A stretch of 7,184 nucleotides of DNA from CAZCWX01 sp964502465. Its GTDB lineage: Bacteria; Desulfobacterota; Binatia; Bin18. The stretch is from NCBI GenBank assembly GCA_964502465.1, contig CAZCWX010000641.1, positions 1 through 7,184 of the forward strand, read 5' to 3'. Positions 1 to 6,338 of the stretch are shown here, piece by piece (positions within the stretch are counted from its first letter, which is position 1; every line of letters starts with the position of its first letter). Below the pieces are notes generated by a model. That model was not told the DNA's origin, made no database searches, and was given only the letters and a program-made list of their open reading frames with translations. The translations under genes were made by a program, and so were the position numbers.

Positions 1-168
1 GCCCAGGTCGGGAACATCGGCATCAACGTGGGAGTGGCAGCGCCGATGGCTTTCTTCCCCTTTTGTGGGTGGAAAGAGAGTTTCTTTGGTGACCTGCACG
101 GGCAGGGCCGCGATGCGGTTGAGTTCTATACCGAGAAGAAAGTGGTAGTGGAGCGCTGGCCGAAGTGA
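1..168 (+). CDS. mmsA: Methylmalonate-semialdehyde dehydrogenase (CoA-acylating), C-terminal 55 residues
   Basis: Reading frame 1 is open from the window edge to a TGA at 166-168 and encodes the end of an aldehyde dehydrogenase superfamily protein. The residues GNIGINVG, followed by FFPFCGWKESFFGDLH and then a VEFYTEKKVVVERW tail, match the C-terminal signature of methylmalonate-semialdehyde dehydrogenase. That cytosolic enzyme converts methylmalonate or malonate semialdehyde plus CoA and NAD+ to propionyl-CoA or acetyl-CoA, in valine and beta-alanine catabolism. The catalytic cysteine and NAD-binding parts lie upstream of the window, so activity cannot be judged here. The gene is convergent with the flavoprotein gene that ends at 195, leaving only 26 bases between the stop codons. 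Family assignment is confident; the gene symbol follows from the family. Confidence 0.88.
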   Translation, partial: AQVGNIGINVGVAAPMAFFPFCGWKESFFGDLHGQGRDAVEFYTEKKVVVERWPK

Positions 169-171
169 CAA

Positions 172-187
172 GAGGTGCGACCGCCTC
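172..187. terminator. Short hairpin between two convergent genes, possible bidirectional terminator
   Basis: GAGGTG (172-177) and CGCCTC (182-187) pair as a six-base stem with one G-T wobble around the loop CGAC. It fills most of the 26-base gap between two convergent stop codons, which is where a shared terminator would be expected. There is no T-run on either strand, so it is not a canonical intrinsic terminator and could be chance. Confidence 0.25.
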
Positions 188-194
188 CCACACT

Positions 195-1355
195 TCACGC
201 AAACCCTAATGCTAGCGTCGCAAGCATTTCCAACACCTCGTCACGCTTGAGCGTGTGCAGCGGGGCTGACCGCAGGTCACGGAAGTAGCGTTCCAACGGA
301 TTGCCCTTGAGATAGCCTTGCCCACCCACAATACGTGTTGCCAGGTTTGCGACTTCTAGCATGTTCTCCGCTACAAAGGTGCGTAGCATTTCGATCGTCG
401 GCACCTGCCGCTCCCCATACGGGCGCTGTTCCGAAATCTCCCGTGCGAGGGTGTAGATCAGCGTGCGACACGCTTCTAACCGATTGTACATCTCACCGAT
501 AGCGAAGCGGTTCCACGGTAAGTGACCAACGAGTTGCCCACTCTTCTGTACCTTGCGCGTGCAGGCATAGTCCACCACATAGTGGTATGCTGCCTGACCG
601 ATGCCAAGGTAAATGGCAGAGAACGACAGGCAGTACCAATGCGCCACTTGGGCAAACTCTTCGAACAGATGCCCCTCTTCCCCAATAAGTTGATCTGGCG
701 TAGCAAATACGTCATGGATCATGATGGTGTGGCTGCCCGTGGCGCGCATGCCCATCGCGTCCCAAGTGTCGACCACTGCTAACCCTGGAGTATCCCGTGG
801 CAGGAGGAAGACGCAGCCACCAGAAGCCAGTCCCGTGTAGCCTTCAAGTGCAGTACTGATACCAAAATAATCGACCACCGGCACGAGTGTGGCAAAGACC
901 TTCTGCCCATTGAGGACATAACCGCCAGAGACCTTCCGCGCTTTTGTATTGGGCGACATAATTGAACGTGCGCCACCACCTTCGGTGTAGAAACCGTTCA
1001 TCAGCATCTGTTTTCGACCCACGTTGTTGAGATACAGCTCTTTCTGCGTCGAGGTCATAAACGGGGTGTAAAAGCCCACCGTGTTACAGTGCATGTTGAT
1101 GGCAAAGGCGGTTGCGCAACAGCCCTGCACCAGCTGTTCTTGCGCCAGAACAAAAGTCAGTGGGGTTGCACCCCAGCCACCGTACTCTGCCGGTGTGGTC
1201 AGTGTCGTGTACCCAGTTTCTTTCAGTCGAGCGATATTCTCGAACGGAAAGCTCCCTTCCCGGTCGTGCAGCTCTGCACGGTGAGCGAACTCTTGCGCAA
1301 GATCTTTGGCGAGAGCAATGATGCGTTGTTGTTCTGGGGTGAGGTCGAGAAACAC
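195..1355 (-). CDS. Acyl-CoA dehydrogenase-fold flavoprotein with atypical active-site region
   Basis: This 386-residue protein has the length and order of an acyl-CoA dehydrogenase: an N-terminal helical domain (about 1-120), a middle beta domain (about 120-230, with TEGGGARS at 124-131 where TEP..GSD is usual and GGYVLNGQKVF at 144-154) and a C-terminal helical domain with GGQGYLKGNPLERYFRDLR at 344-362. Such flavoproteins oxidise acyl-CoA thioesters at the alpha-beta bond; relatives act as flavin monooxygenases. The tail after RDLR reads SAPLHTLKRDE and lacks the YEGT-type glutamate that serves as catalytic base in short- and medium-chain enzymes. The base may therefore be elsewhere, or the enzyme may belong to the DszC-like or hydroxylase branch. 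The start is GTG, chosen because a strong Shine-Dalgarno lies four bases upstream and the protein begins at the usual family position. No clear promoter was found. The exact substrate is unknown. Confidence 0.85.
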   Translation of the reverse strand: MFLDLTPEQQRIIALAKDLAQEFAHRAELHDREGSFPFENIARLKETGYTTLTTPAEYGGWGATPLTFVLAQEQLVQGCCATAFAINMHCNTVGFYTPFMTSTQKELYLNNVGRKQMLMNGFYTEGGGARSIMSPNTKARKVSGGYVLNGQKVFATLVPVVDYFGISTALEGYTGLASGGCVFLLPRDTPGLAVVDTWDAMGMRATGSHTIMIHDVFATPDQLIGEEGHLFEEFAQVAHWYCLSFSAIYLGIGQAAYHYVVDYACTRKVQKSGQLVGHLPWNRFAIGEMYNRLEACRTLIYTLAREISEQRPYGERQVPTIEMLRTFVAENMLEVANLATRIVGGQGYLKGNPLERYFRDLRSAPLHTLKRDEVLEMLATLALGFA

Positions 1356-1359
1356 GGTT

Positions 1360-1366
1360 ACCTCCT
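1360..1366 (-). promoter_or_regulatory. Shine-Dalgarno for the flavoprotein gene with GTG start
   Basis: Read on the minus strand, AGGAGGT is followed by AACC and then the GTG start codon at 1353-1355. It is a near-perfect anti-16S match and supports GTG as the start. Confidence 0.8.
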
Positions 1367-1478
1367 CTAGACTTACACTATGACAGGCTCGGCAGGAACG
1401 GGGTTTCGCTCGTGTAAGAGGAATACGAAGGCGGTCATTGTATTGAAGGCCGCTCGCCGTGGGCGTTTACTATATCCT

Positions 1479-1506
1479 GCTCACCCGAGTATGTCGAAGG
1501 GGGAGC
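1479..1506. repeat. Degenerate hairpin repeat of the CTCACCC...GAAGGGTGAG type
   Basis: GCTCACCC (1479-1486) and GGGGGAGC (1499-1506) are inverted copies matching at seven of eight bases, around GAGTATGTCGAA. The sequence resembles the intergenic element CTCACCCTGAGC-TGTCGAAGGGTGAG, which is recalled as scattered through many environmental bacterial genomes. It lies in the non-coding stretch upstream of the flavoprotein gene. Its core resembles that of the element at 3391-3417. It could act as a transcript-end hairpin or be a non-autonomous mobile repeat; neither is shown by the sequence. Confidence 0.5.
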
Positions 1507-1541
1507 CCAATATCTCTCCTTCCTTTAACCAGTATCCAAGA

Positions 1542-1750
1542 AAGGCATGTTTTCTCAGGGCAATCGAAATTCCTCAGCAGCAACAAGCAAAGTCGTCGGA
1601 ATTACGAGCAGTGACAAGCCTCGCCCGCCTGTGGTAACAACAAGGCAAGCAATTCGAAGCGCGGCAATTGCTGGCGGAGATCTATTGCTGGTTCACCGAG
1701 GGGTTTGAGACAAAAGACTGGCAAGAGCGTTGCTGGAGGAGTTAGGATAA
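1542..1750 (+). pseudogene. Relic of the C-terminal TPR end of a predicted ATPase/adenylate cyclase-type protein
   Basis: Translation from 1542 gives KACFLRAIEIPQQQQAKSSE, then LRAVTSLARLW, a TAA stop at 1635-1637, and in the same frame QQGKQFEARQLLAEIY and CWFTEGFETKDWQE. A frameshift near 1720-1728 then leads into ARALLEELG and a TAA at 1748-1750. This matches the conserved last TPR repeats of large proteins carrying a cyclase domain and an AAA ATPase domain, which normally end in a pattern like AKSLELRAAMSLARLWQQQGK, then YGWFTEGFDT, then AKALLEEL. The internal stop fits a CAA-to-TAA change in the QQQGK motif. Only about 70 codons of a protein normally over 1,000 residues remain, so this is a decayed tail. 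No start codon or ribosome-binding site belongs to it. The identification is from remembered family consensus and should hold on a database search. Confidence 0.72.
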
Positions 1751-1783
1751 GGACGATAAAGTTATGGTGTGCAGAGAGCAGAC

Positions 1784-1990
1784 ATGACAAAACATCGTCC
1801 GCATGTCGTAGTACTCGCCGGACCGAATGGGGCAGGAAAGTCTACGGCTGCCCCGGCACTCCTGCGCGGCCGACTTGGAGTCACAGAGTTTGTTAATGCC
1901 GATACCATCGCTCGTGGAGAAGGCACACGACAGGTTGTTGTAGCGGATAGAGAACTATGGTCCCGCATCAAGGAGGCTTACCATGTCTGA
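1784..1990 (+). pseudogene. Zeta-toxin-like P-loop kinase with its middle deleted (68 residues)
   Basis: The product begins with HVVVLAGPNGAGKSTAAPAL, a Walker A loop (GPNGAGKS, about residues 11-18), then GVTEFVNADTIARG, as in predicted ABC-type ATPases/zeta-toxin-like kinases of about 190-200 residues. It then jumps directly to EGTRQVVVADRELWSRIKEAYHV, which resembles the end of the same family. The catalytic centre, lid and substrate-binding segments, roughly 110-130 residues, are missing while the frame is kept. It is therefore almost certainly inactive as a kinase. ATG at 1784 is chosen because the family begins just before the first beta strand; an in-frame GTG at 1769 is possible. Its stop codon overlaps the start of the next gene by eight bases, showing the two were one operon. 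The alternative, a genuine mini-protein that only binds nucleotide, is less likely. Confidence 0.68.
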
Positions 1991-2174
1991 GGACGAATTG
2001 GATCTGATCGACCGTGCGTTTGCTGAAGGGACTCCCATTGATCAGGCGATCGAGGAAGCAGTACGAGAAGCGCTGAAGCGCCACAAGCGAGCAAGCAATC
2101 CGATTGTGGTGTGGCGGGATGGAGATATGCACTGGATCCAACCGGAAGATATTCGGTTGCCTGACGAGCCTTAA
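1983..2174 (+). CDS. Small antitoxin-like partner of the zeta-like kinase
   Basis: This 63-residue acidic protein (many Glu and Asp, no membrane segment) has a helical first half with the stretch AIEEAVREALKRHKR and a short end IVVWRDGDMHWIQPEDI that looks like a beta hairpin. Small proteins of this pattern are commonly found beside predicted ABC-type ATPase/zeta-like kinases, which suggests an antitoxin or partner role; that is inference. AAGGAGG at 1970-1976, inside the upstream gene, gives a strong ribosome-binding site six bases before the ATG. The start overlaps the upstream stop (ATGTCTGA), implying translational coupling. The gene appears intact although its upstream partner is internally deleted. 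Confidence 0.7.
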   Translation: MSEDELDLIDRAFAEGTPIDQAIEEAVREALKRHKRASNPIVVWRDGDMHWIQPEDIRLPDEP

Positions 2175-2241
2175 TTGGTTGTTCGTTCGTGAGGAGAAAC
2201 TGTCATAAATCGATGGATATCGAGAAGGAGAAAGTCCTCGT

Positions 2242-3339
2242 ATGAAAGCTGCAGTCCTCTCGGAAGTTGGTGGCCACCTCACCCTCGAGGAGATTCCCAA
2301 GCCGTCCCCCAAGGCCGGTGAGGTGCTGATCAAAGTCGCCGCCTGCGGCGTCTGCCACACGGATCTGCACGTGATGAAGGGCGAAGTGAAGTTCCCGCTC
2401 CCCTGCGTCCTCGGGCACGAGATCTCCGGCGTCGTTGCGGAGGTCGCCCCGGATGTGAAGACCACTCGGCCGGGAGATGTAGCGGTATGCAGCTTCATCA
2501 TGCCGTGTGGCGTCTGTTACTACTGCGTGCGCGGACGGGACGATCTGTGTGAAACGTTCTTTGCCCTGAACCGCCTGAAAGGGACACTCTACGACGGTGA
2601 AAGCCGTCTGCGCCGTACCGACGGTGTGTCGCTGGCGATGTACAGCATGGGGGGACTGGCCGAGTACGCCGTTGTCCCGGCGAGTGATGTATTTCCTGCT
2701 CCCACCACCGTGCCGCTGACTGATGCCTGCATTCTCGGGTGCGCGCTGATGACAGCCTATGGAGCGGTGAAGAATCAGGCTCGAGTACAACCGAGTGATA
2801 CCATAGCCGTGGTAGGCGTGGGAGGTGTGGGCTCTAACGTCATCCAGATCGCCAGGGCTTTCGGCGCCGGCCAGATTATTGCCGTAGACGTGCGTGATGA
2901 CAAGCTAGAGGCTGCCAAAGGATTAGGAGCGACCCATACGGTGAACGTCACCCGAGGAGATGCAGTCACTGCGGTCAACGCCCTCACAAACGGTCGTGGT
3001 GTGGACGTAGCCATCGAAGCTCTGGGACGCCCAGAGACGGTGGTGAACGCCTTTATGATGGCACGCGACGGTGGGCGGGTAGTGGTGATCGGCATCGCTC
3101 CCGGTACAACAACGGCGGGTATCGAGATCACCCGTCTGGTGCGGCGTGGCATCCAGTTGATGGGGTCCTACGGCAGTCGCGTCCGCACTGACCTGCCTGA
3201 ATTGCTTGAGCTGGCGGCTCGTGGGCAGGTGAGTGTCTCTCAGCCCATTACCCGCCGGTACCGTCTCGAACAGGTCGACGAGGCCTACGCCGCATTGAAT
3301 CGCGGCGAGATTATCGGGCGCGCCATTGTCACCATCTAA
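2242..3339 (+). CDS. Zinc-dependent alcohol dehydrogenase (medium-chain dehydrogenase/reductase family)
   Basis: This 365-residue cytosolic oxidoreductase probably interconverts an alcohol and an aldehyde or ketone with a nicotinamide cofactor. Predicted catalytic zinc ligands are Cys38 (CGVCHTD), His59 and Glu60 (GHE) and Cys167 (GCALMTAYG). The structural zinc lobe is complete with Cys89, Cys92, Cys95 and Cys103. The Rossmann domain starts near 187 with VGVGGVG (191-197), and Asp216 in AVDVRDD favours NAD over NADP. The segment around 106-140 (RLKGTLYDGE, then MYSMGGLAEYAVVP) is characteristic of a subgroup of this family whose substrate I cannot name. AAGGAG lies 11 bases before the ATG, slightly far but usable. 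The gene starts 67 bases after the small antitoxin-like gene and is followed by a good terminator at 3366-3389, so it ends its transcription unit. Acryloyl-CoA reductase-type relatives are a possible alternative. Confidence 0.9.
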   Translation: MKAAVLSEVGGHLTLEEIPKPSPKAGEVLIKVAACGVCHTDLHVMKGEVKFPLPCVLGHEISGVVAEVAPDVKTTRPGDVAVCSFIMPCGVCYYCVRGRDDLCETFFALNRLKGTLYDGESRLRRTDGVSLAMYSMGGLAEYAVVPASDVFPAPTTVPLTDACILGCALMTAYGAVKNQARVQPSDTIAVVGVGGVGSNVIQIARAFGAGQIIAVDVRDDKLEAAKGLGATHTVNVTRGDAVTAVNALTNGRGVDVAIEALGRPETVVNAFMMARDGGRVVVIGIAPGTTTAGIEITRLVRRGIQLMGSYGSRVRTDLPELLELAARGQVSVSQPITRRYRLEQVDEAYAALNRGEIIGRAIVTI

Positions 3340-3365
3340 GCCCTAGACCGAAGAAGCTATACTTT

Positions 3366-3389
3366 GCGCGGCTATAAACTGCGCTTTTT
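3366..3389 (+). terminator. Intrinsic terminator of the alcohol dehydrogenase gene
   Basis: GCGCGG (3366-3371) pairs with CTGCGC (3379-3384) as a six-base stem with one G-T wobble around the loop CTATAAA. It is followed immediately by five T residues (3385-3389). It begins 27 bases after the dehydrogenase stop codon, the expected location. Confidence 0.72.
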
Positions 3390-3390
3390 G

Positions 3391-3417
3391 TGTCATTCTG
3401 AGCACAGCGAAGAATCT
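3391..3417. repeat. Intergenic hairpin repeat of the TGTCATTCTGAGC...GCGAAGAATCT type
   Basis: The arms ATTCT (3395-3399) and AGAAT (3411-3415) are perfect inverted copies around GAGCACAGCGA. The sequence closely matches an intergenic element, TGTCATTCTGAGC followed by GCGAAGAATCT, recalled as frequent in environmental proteobacterial, acidobacterial and Chloroflexi-type genomes. It sits between the convergent dehydrogenase and epoxide hydrolase genes, directly behind the terminator. The rest of this 184-base gap (3418-3523) shows no gene or clear signal. Confidence 0.6.
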
Positions 3418-3523
3418 GACTCCTCGCGCCCCCTGGACCTCGAAGGCGCAACCATGGGCACCGATCGCAACTGATATCCAAAGCTGCCTGGAAAATCCTC
3501 CGCTGTAGGTAGAATTTCCTGGA

Positions 3524-4693
3524 TCAGCCCCGCAGCGGTCGGAAGAAGGCCCGGATGTCTTCTACCAAGCGTTCTGGCTCTTCCATCGATGCAAAATGCC
3601 CGCCCGATGGCATCACGGTCCAGCGCTGGAGATTGTAGTAGCGCTCGGCCCAACGCCGCGGCATCAAGGCCACTTCCTGCAGAAACACTGCACACCCCGT
3701 CGGCGCCTCGACAACCGGTGTCCGGTTATGAGATGGTTGCCACACATTATGGGCAGCTTCGTAGTAATAGCGTGCTGAGGTGCCAAAACTTTGCGTGATC
3801 CAATAGAGCATAACCGTGTTCAGCAGATCGTCTTTGCTGAAACGCGTCTCAACGTTACCCTTACAGTCACTCCAGGTGCGGCGTTTTTCTACCAGCCAGG
3901 CGGCCAGGCCAACTGGCGAGTCGTTCAACCCGAAGGCGAGGGTTTGCGGCTTGGTCGATTGCAGCCGGAAGTAACCAGCCTCTGCCACAAAGAAATGCTG
4001 GGTCTTTTCAAACCAGCCCTGCTCATCTGGTCCATATTCGGACGCGTCGGGCAGGCCTGCGGTGAAGAAATTGAGGGGCACCATCAGATGGATATGTACG
4101 CCAATGAGATGCTCGGCGTATTTATGACCCAACTGGGCGGACAGAATCGCTCCCCAATCTCCTCCTTGAGTGGCGAATTTCTCATAGCCCAGGACCTCTC
4201 GCATGAGTTTGACCCATAGATCTGCCGTGCGCCAGTAATTGATCCCTGGAACGGTCAGAGGCGAGGAGAAGCCGTAACCAGGCAAAGAGGGGACGACCAC
4301 ATCAAAGGCATCAGCCGGGTTGCCACCAAACGCTGCCGGATCAGCCAATGGACGAATCACTTTATGCAAATCCCAAAACGTCCACGGCCAGCCGTGGTTC
4401 AGGATGATTGGCAGAGGGTTTGGTCCTTTGCCCGGCTCATGGATAAAGTGGATGGGAACATCCTCAATGGTCGTCTTGTAGTGGGAGAAGGTATTCATCT
4501 CCCGTTCGTGCTGGCGCCAGTCGTACCGCTCCAGCCAATATGCGACCAACTGCTTGAGGTAAGCGCCATTCGTTCCGTACTCCCAGTGATCGTTGGCAAA
4601 GTCATGTGGCCAACGGGTACGGCTCAAGCGGTCACGTAGATCTGCCAAGACTTCGTCAGGAACACTAATGGTAAAGGGTTCTTTCGTACTCAT
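3524..4693 (-). CDS. Epoxide hydrolase (alpha/beta hydrolase, microsomal EH-like)
   Basis: The 389-residue protein adds water to an epoxide to give a vicinal diol. Residues 5-110 form the epoxide hydrolase N-terminal domain (FTISVPDEVLADLRDRLSRT, then TRWPHDF and DWRQHE). The alpha/beta hydrolase core follows, with HGWPW at 100-104 (oxyanion region), the nucleophile Asp179 in GGDWG, a likely acid Glu340 in AVFLQE, and His366 in GGHFASMEEPE. The lid around 240-315 carries KPQTLAFGLNDSPVGLAAW and a YYYE cluster (309-312) that can supply the ring-opening tyrosine. All key residues are present. An in-frame ATG at 4736-4738 would add 15 residues, but AAGGAGA five bases before the ATG at 4691-4693 and the family N-terminus favour the shorter form. 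No signal peptide is seen. It lies 92 bases downstream of the amidohydrolase gene on the same strand, so co-transcription is likely. Substrate unknown. Confidence 0.92.
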   Translation of the reverse strand: MSTKEPFTISVPDEVLADLRDRLSRTRWPHDFANDHWEYGTNGAYLKQLVAYWLERYDWRQHEREMNTFSHYKTTIEDVPIHFIHEPGKGPNPLPIILNHGWPWTFWDLHKVIRPLADPAAFGGNPADAFDVVVPSLPGYGFSSPLTVPGINYWRTADLWVKLMREVLGYEKFATQGGDWGAILSAQLGHKYAEHLIGVHIHLMVPLNFFTAGLPDASEYGPDEQGWFEKTQHFFVAEAGYFRLQSTKPQTLAFGLNDSPVGLAAWLVEKRRTWSDCKGNVETRFSKDDLLNTVMLYWITQSFGTSARYYYEAAHNVWQPSHNRTPVVEAPTGCAVFLQEVALMPRRWAERYYNLQRWTVMPSGGHFASMEEPERLVEDIRAFFRPLRG

Positions 4694-4698
4694 ACGGG

Positions 4699-4705
4699 TC
4701 TCCTT
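4699..4705 (-). promoter_or_regulatory. Shine-Dalgarno deciding the epoxide hydrolase start
   Basis: Read on the minus strand, AAGGAGA lies five bases before the ATG at 4691-4693. No comparable site was found ahead of the longer alternative start at 4738, so the 389-residue form is preferred. Confidence 0.7.
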
Positions 4706-4785
4706 GCAGAGGCACACGGAGAAGCGTCCGACAAGCACTACCTTATCATCATCATCTGCTTCTCCGCTGATTCAGTTGCTATCAA

Positions 4786-5979
4786 CTACGCGGCGGCCGA
4801 CGCCGTGCGCCTCGCCCCATCCGCTGCCGTAGGAGGTTCGACTTTGTACAACTTTTGCCCGTTCTCCCACAGGATCTTGCGCCGCACCGACTCATCACAG
4901 TCGGAGAGGCCGCCTTTGATTCGCGCGTGTACTTCCTCGCCATACAGTGAGGTCGGATGCGGAAAGTCGGTCTCAAAAAGGATGTTATCAGCCCCCACTT
5001 TATCGATCAGCCTGCGCGGCGCGGTCTGCTCGAACCAGTAGCAGGCGTAGACGTTGCGAGCGAAATACTCCGATGGCAGCAGGTCGAATTCCGGATGTTC
5101 CTCCGCCACACTGTTGCCGTGGAACTGGTAATCGAGCGCTTCGAGCACGAACGGAATCCAGCCGATGCCACTCTCTACCGAAACGAACTTAATCTGGGGA
5201 TAGCGCGCCAGCACCCCGGACATTAACAGGTCGTTTAACTGGATGCCGTTGCGCAGAAAGATATCGACCGACAATTCGGTGAACGCCGCCATTTTTCCGT
5301 AAGCCGCGATCTTGTTTTGCAGCAGCCCCATCTCCATATTGCCCGACCCGATGTGGAAGCTGACCGGCAGATCCAGCTCGACCGCCACCTCCCACAGCGG
5401 ATTCCAATGCGGATCGCCCAGCAGCGGCTGCCCCCAGAATTGCGGCTCCCCAGTGAACAGGATGCCCTTATGTCCCATAGCGGCGCAGCGCCGCACTTCC
5501 TTCGCTGCAGCGTGGACATCCCAGAACGGCGTCGAAGTGATGGGCAGCAACCGGCGAGAGTCGGCTGACGCCCACTCGGTCTGCCAGTCGTTATAGATCT
5601 GTACGCAGGTGAGCATCAGTTCGGGGTCATTCAGCTTTAAGAACTCTTGCGCGCCAAACCCGCCAACGTTGGGATACATGACCATCGCCCAAATACCCAT
5701 TTGATCCATGTATTTCAGCCGCTCCTTGGCGTCGTATGCCCCCGGGTGCATCTCCTCGTAGGTCTTGGGTGGGTTCTTCATACTGCCCACCCCAGCGGTG
5801 GCGGTCAGCCCCGGGCTCGCTAACAGCGGGGTCCCGCCGACAATCCACGACAAGCGTCCATCATTCGTAGTTTCGATGCGTGGCACCGAGTCGCGCATCC
5901 GGGCAGGCGCGCGACTGGTCCACAGGTCTGGTGTTTCCGTGACATGGGTGTCCACGTCAATAATGGTATAACTGTTCAT
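4786..5979 (-). CDS. Amidohydrolase family 2 metal-dependent hydrolase (TIM barrel)
   Basis: This 397-residue protein has the layout of the amidohydrolase-2/ACMSD-type family, cytosolic enzymes that hydrolyse or decarboxylate cyclic or carboxylated substrates. Metal-site candidates are Asp10 and His12 (IIDVDTHV, a D-x-H in place of H-x-H), His209 in SFHIGSG, Glu269 in SVESGIGW and Asp338 in LFETDFPHP. This spacing is typical of the subgroup that begins DxDxHxxE. The last 15 residues (about 383-397) are rich in Ala and Arg and look disordered. AAGGAGGG (5985-5992) lies five bases before the ATG at 5977-5979, making the start secure. It is the first gene of a probable two-gene unit with the epoxide hydrolase. 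A minus-strand promoter candidate lies about 310-340 bases upstream (6288-6316). Exact reaction unknown; decarboxylase and hydrolase are both possible. Confidence 0.88.
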   Translation of the reverse strand: MNSYTIIDVDTHVTETPDLWTSRAPARMRDSVPRIETTNDGRLSWIVGGTPLLASPGLTATAGVGSMKNPPKTYEEMHPGAYDAKERLKYMDQMGIWAMVMYPNVGGFGAQEFLKLNDPELMLTCVQIYNDWQTEWASADSRRLLPITSTPFWDVHAAAKEVRRCAAMGHKGILFTGEPQFWGQPLLGDPHWNPLWEVAVELDLPVSFHIGSGNMEMGLLQNKIAAYGKMAAFTELSVDIFLRNGIQLNDLLMSGVLARYPQIKFVSVESGIGWIPFVLEALDYQFHGNSVAEEHPEFDLLPSEYFARNVYACYWFEQTAPRRLIDKVGADNILFETDFPHPTSLYGEEVHARIKGGLSDCDESVRRKILWENGQKLYKVEPPTAADGARRTASAAA

Positions 5980-6009
5980 AGTATCCCTCCTTCAGTTGTT
6001 TTTCCGTAG

Positions 6010-6245
6010 TCACAGTGAATTCTGCTCGGCTTTTTGCAAAGAAGCAAGCGGCTTCAGGCTGGCAGGGCTGTCTAGCGCGTACCGAATGGTGGACGAGGGT
6101 GCTTCCGGAACGTTGGCGAAGAACTGTTGATTGGCGCTCACCCCCTGCGGGACGATGTCGTGGAGAAAGACTTCGCCCCGCGCCGCCATTGTCGCCACAA
6201 ACCGCTCCCCCTTGGGGGTTAGGGTGATGAGTTTCGCTTCTGACT
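6010..6245 (-). pseudogene. C-terminal remnant of a MarR-family transcriptional regulator
   Basis: On the minus strand, codons from about 6245 down to 6109 read SEAKLITLTPKGERFVATMA, then ARGEVFLHDIVPQGVSANQQ and FFANV. This matches the end of the wing and the long C-terminal dimerisation helices of MarR regulators (pattern: basic wing, then VTLTPKGERFV and a helix). The dimerisation helix I and the helix-turn-helix before it are absent. The frame stays open upstream to an ATG at 6366, but that part is AT-rich, unlike MarR sequence, and lies over the divergent promoters. About 30 more codons run to the stop at 6010 without family resemblance. It is most likely a truncated gene whose 5' half was deleted. 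It sits between the amidohydrolase gene and the P450 operon, where a local regulator would be expected. A real 118-residue protein is possible but unlikely. Confidence 0.55.
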
Positions 6246-6287
6246 TTGTGCTCGTGTGTTGGCTAGTAAAAATAGAGAGACATTCCG

Positions 6288-6316
6288 ATTGTAGCGCAAA
6301 ACTTTCGACTTGACAA
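6288..6316 (-). promoter_or_regulatory. Minus-strand sigma-70-type promoter candidate for the amidohydrolase-epoxide hydrolase unit
   Basis: On the minus strand, TTGTCA (complement of 6311-6316) and TACAAT (complement of 6288-6293) are separated by exactly 17 bases, close to the consensus pair. Transcription would start near 6281 and run through the MarR remnant to the amidohydrolase start at 5979, giving a leader of about 300 bases. It may be the old promoter of the MarR gene. Confidence 0.5.
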
Positions 6317-6338
6317 TAAGTCTTAAAGATTATATGTC
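6310..6338 (+). promoter_or_regulatory. Plus-strand promoter candidate for the NTF2-like/P450 operon
   Basis: A perfect TTGACA (-35) lies at 6310-6315. The -10 could be TATATG (6331-6336, 15-base spacing) or TATGTC (6333-6338, 17-base spacing); neither is ideal, as often seen at activated or repressed promoters. Its -35 overlaps that of the divergent promoter by five bases. Transcription would start close to 6343-6345, about 25 bases before the ATG at 6369. Confidence 0.48.

Noticed and set aside
1367..1440. Promoter for the flavoprotein gene upstream of its GTG
   Set aside because: A weak CATAGT was seen on the minus strand but no matching -35 at suitable spacing.
1968..2790. Long minus-strand open frames opposite the antitoxin-like gene and the alcohol dehydrogenase
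   Set aside because: They are antisense to clearly coding frames, have low-complexity composition typical of antisense frames and show no motifs.
3488..3523. Possible inverted repeat GGAAAAT ... AATTTCC near the epoxide hydrolase stop
   Set aside because: The arms are short and imperfect and no T-run follows on the minus strand, so it cannot be supported as a terminator.
3393..3695. 100-codon minus-strand open frame overlapping the epoxide hydrolase 3' end
   Set aside because: It lies in another frame over the hydrolase C-terminus, has no family resemblance and no ribosome-binding site; it is a shadow.
3791..4219. 142-codon plus-strand open frame inside the epoxide hydrolase gene
   Set aside because: It is antisense to conserved hydrolase residues and has no recognisable domain or ribosome-binding site.
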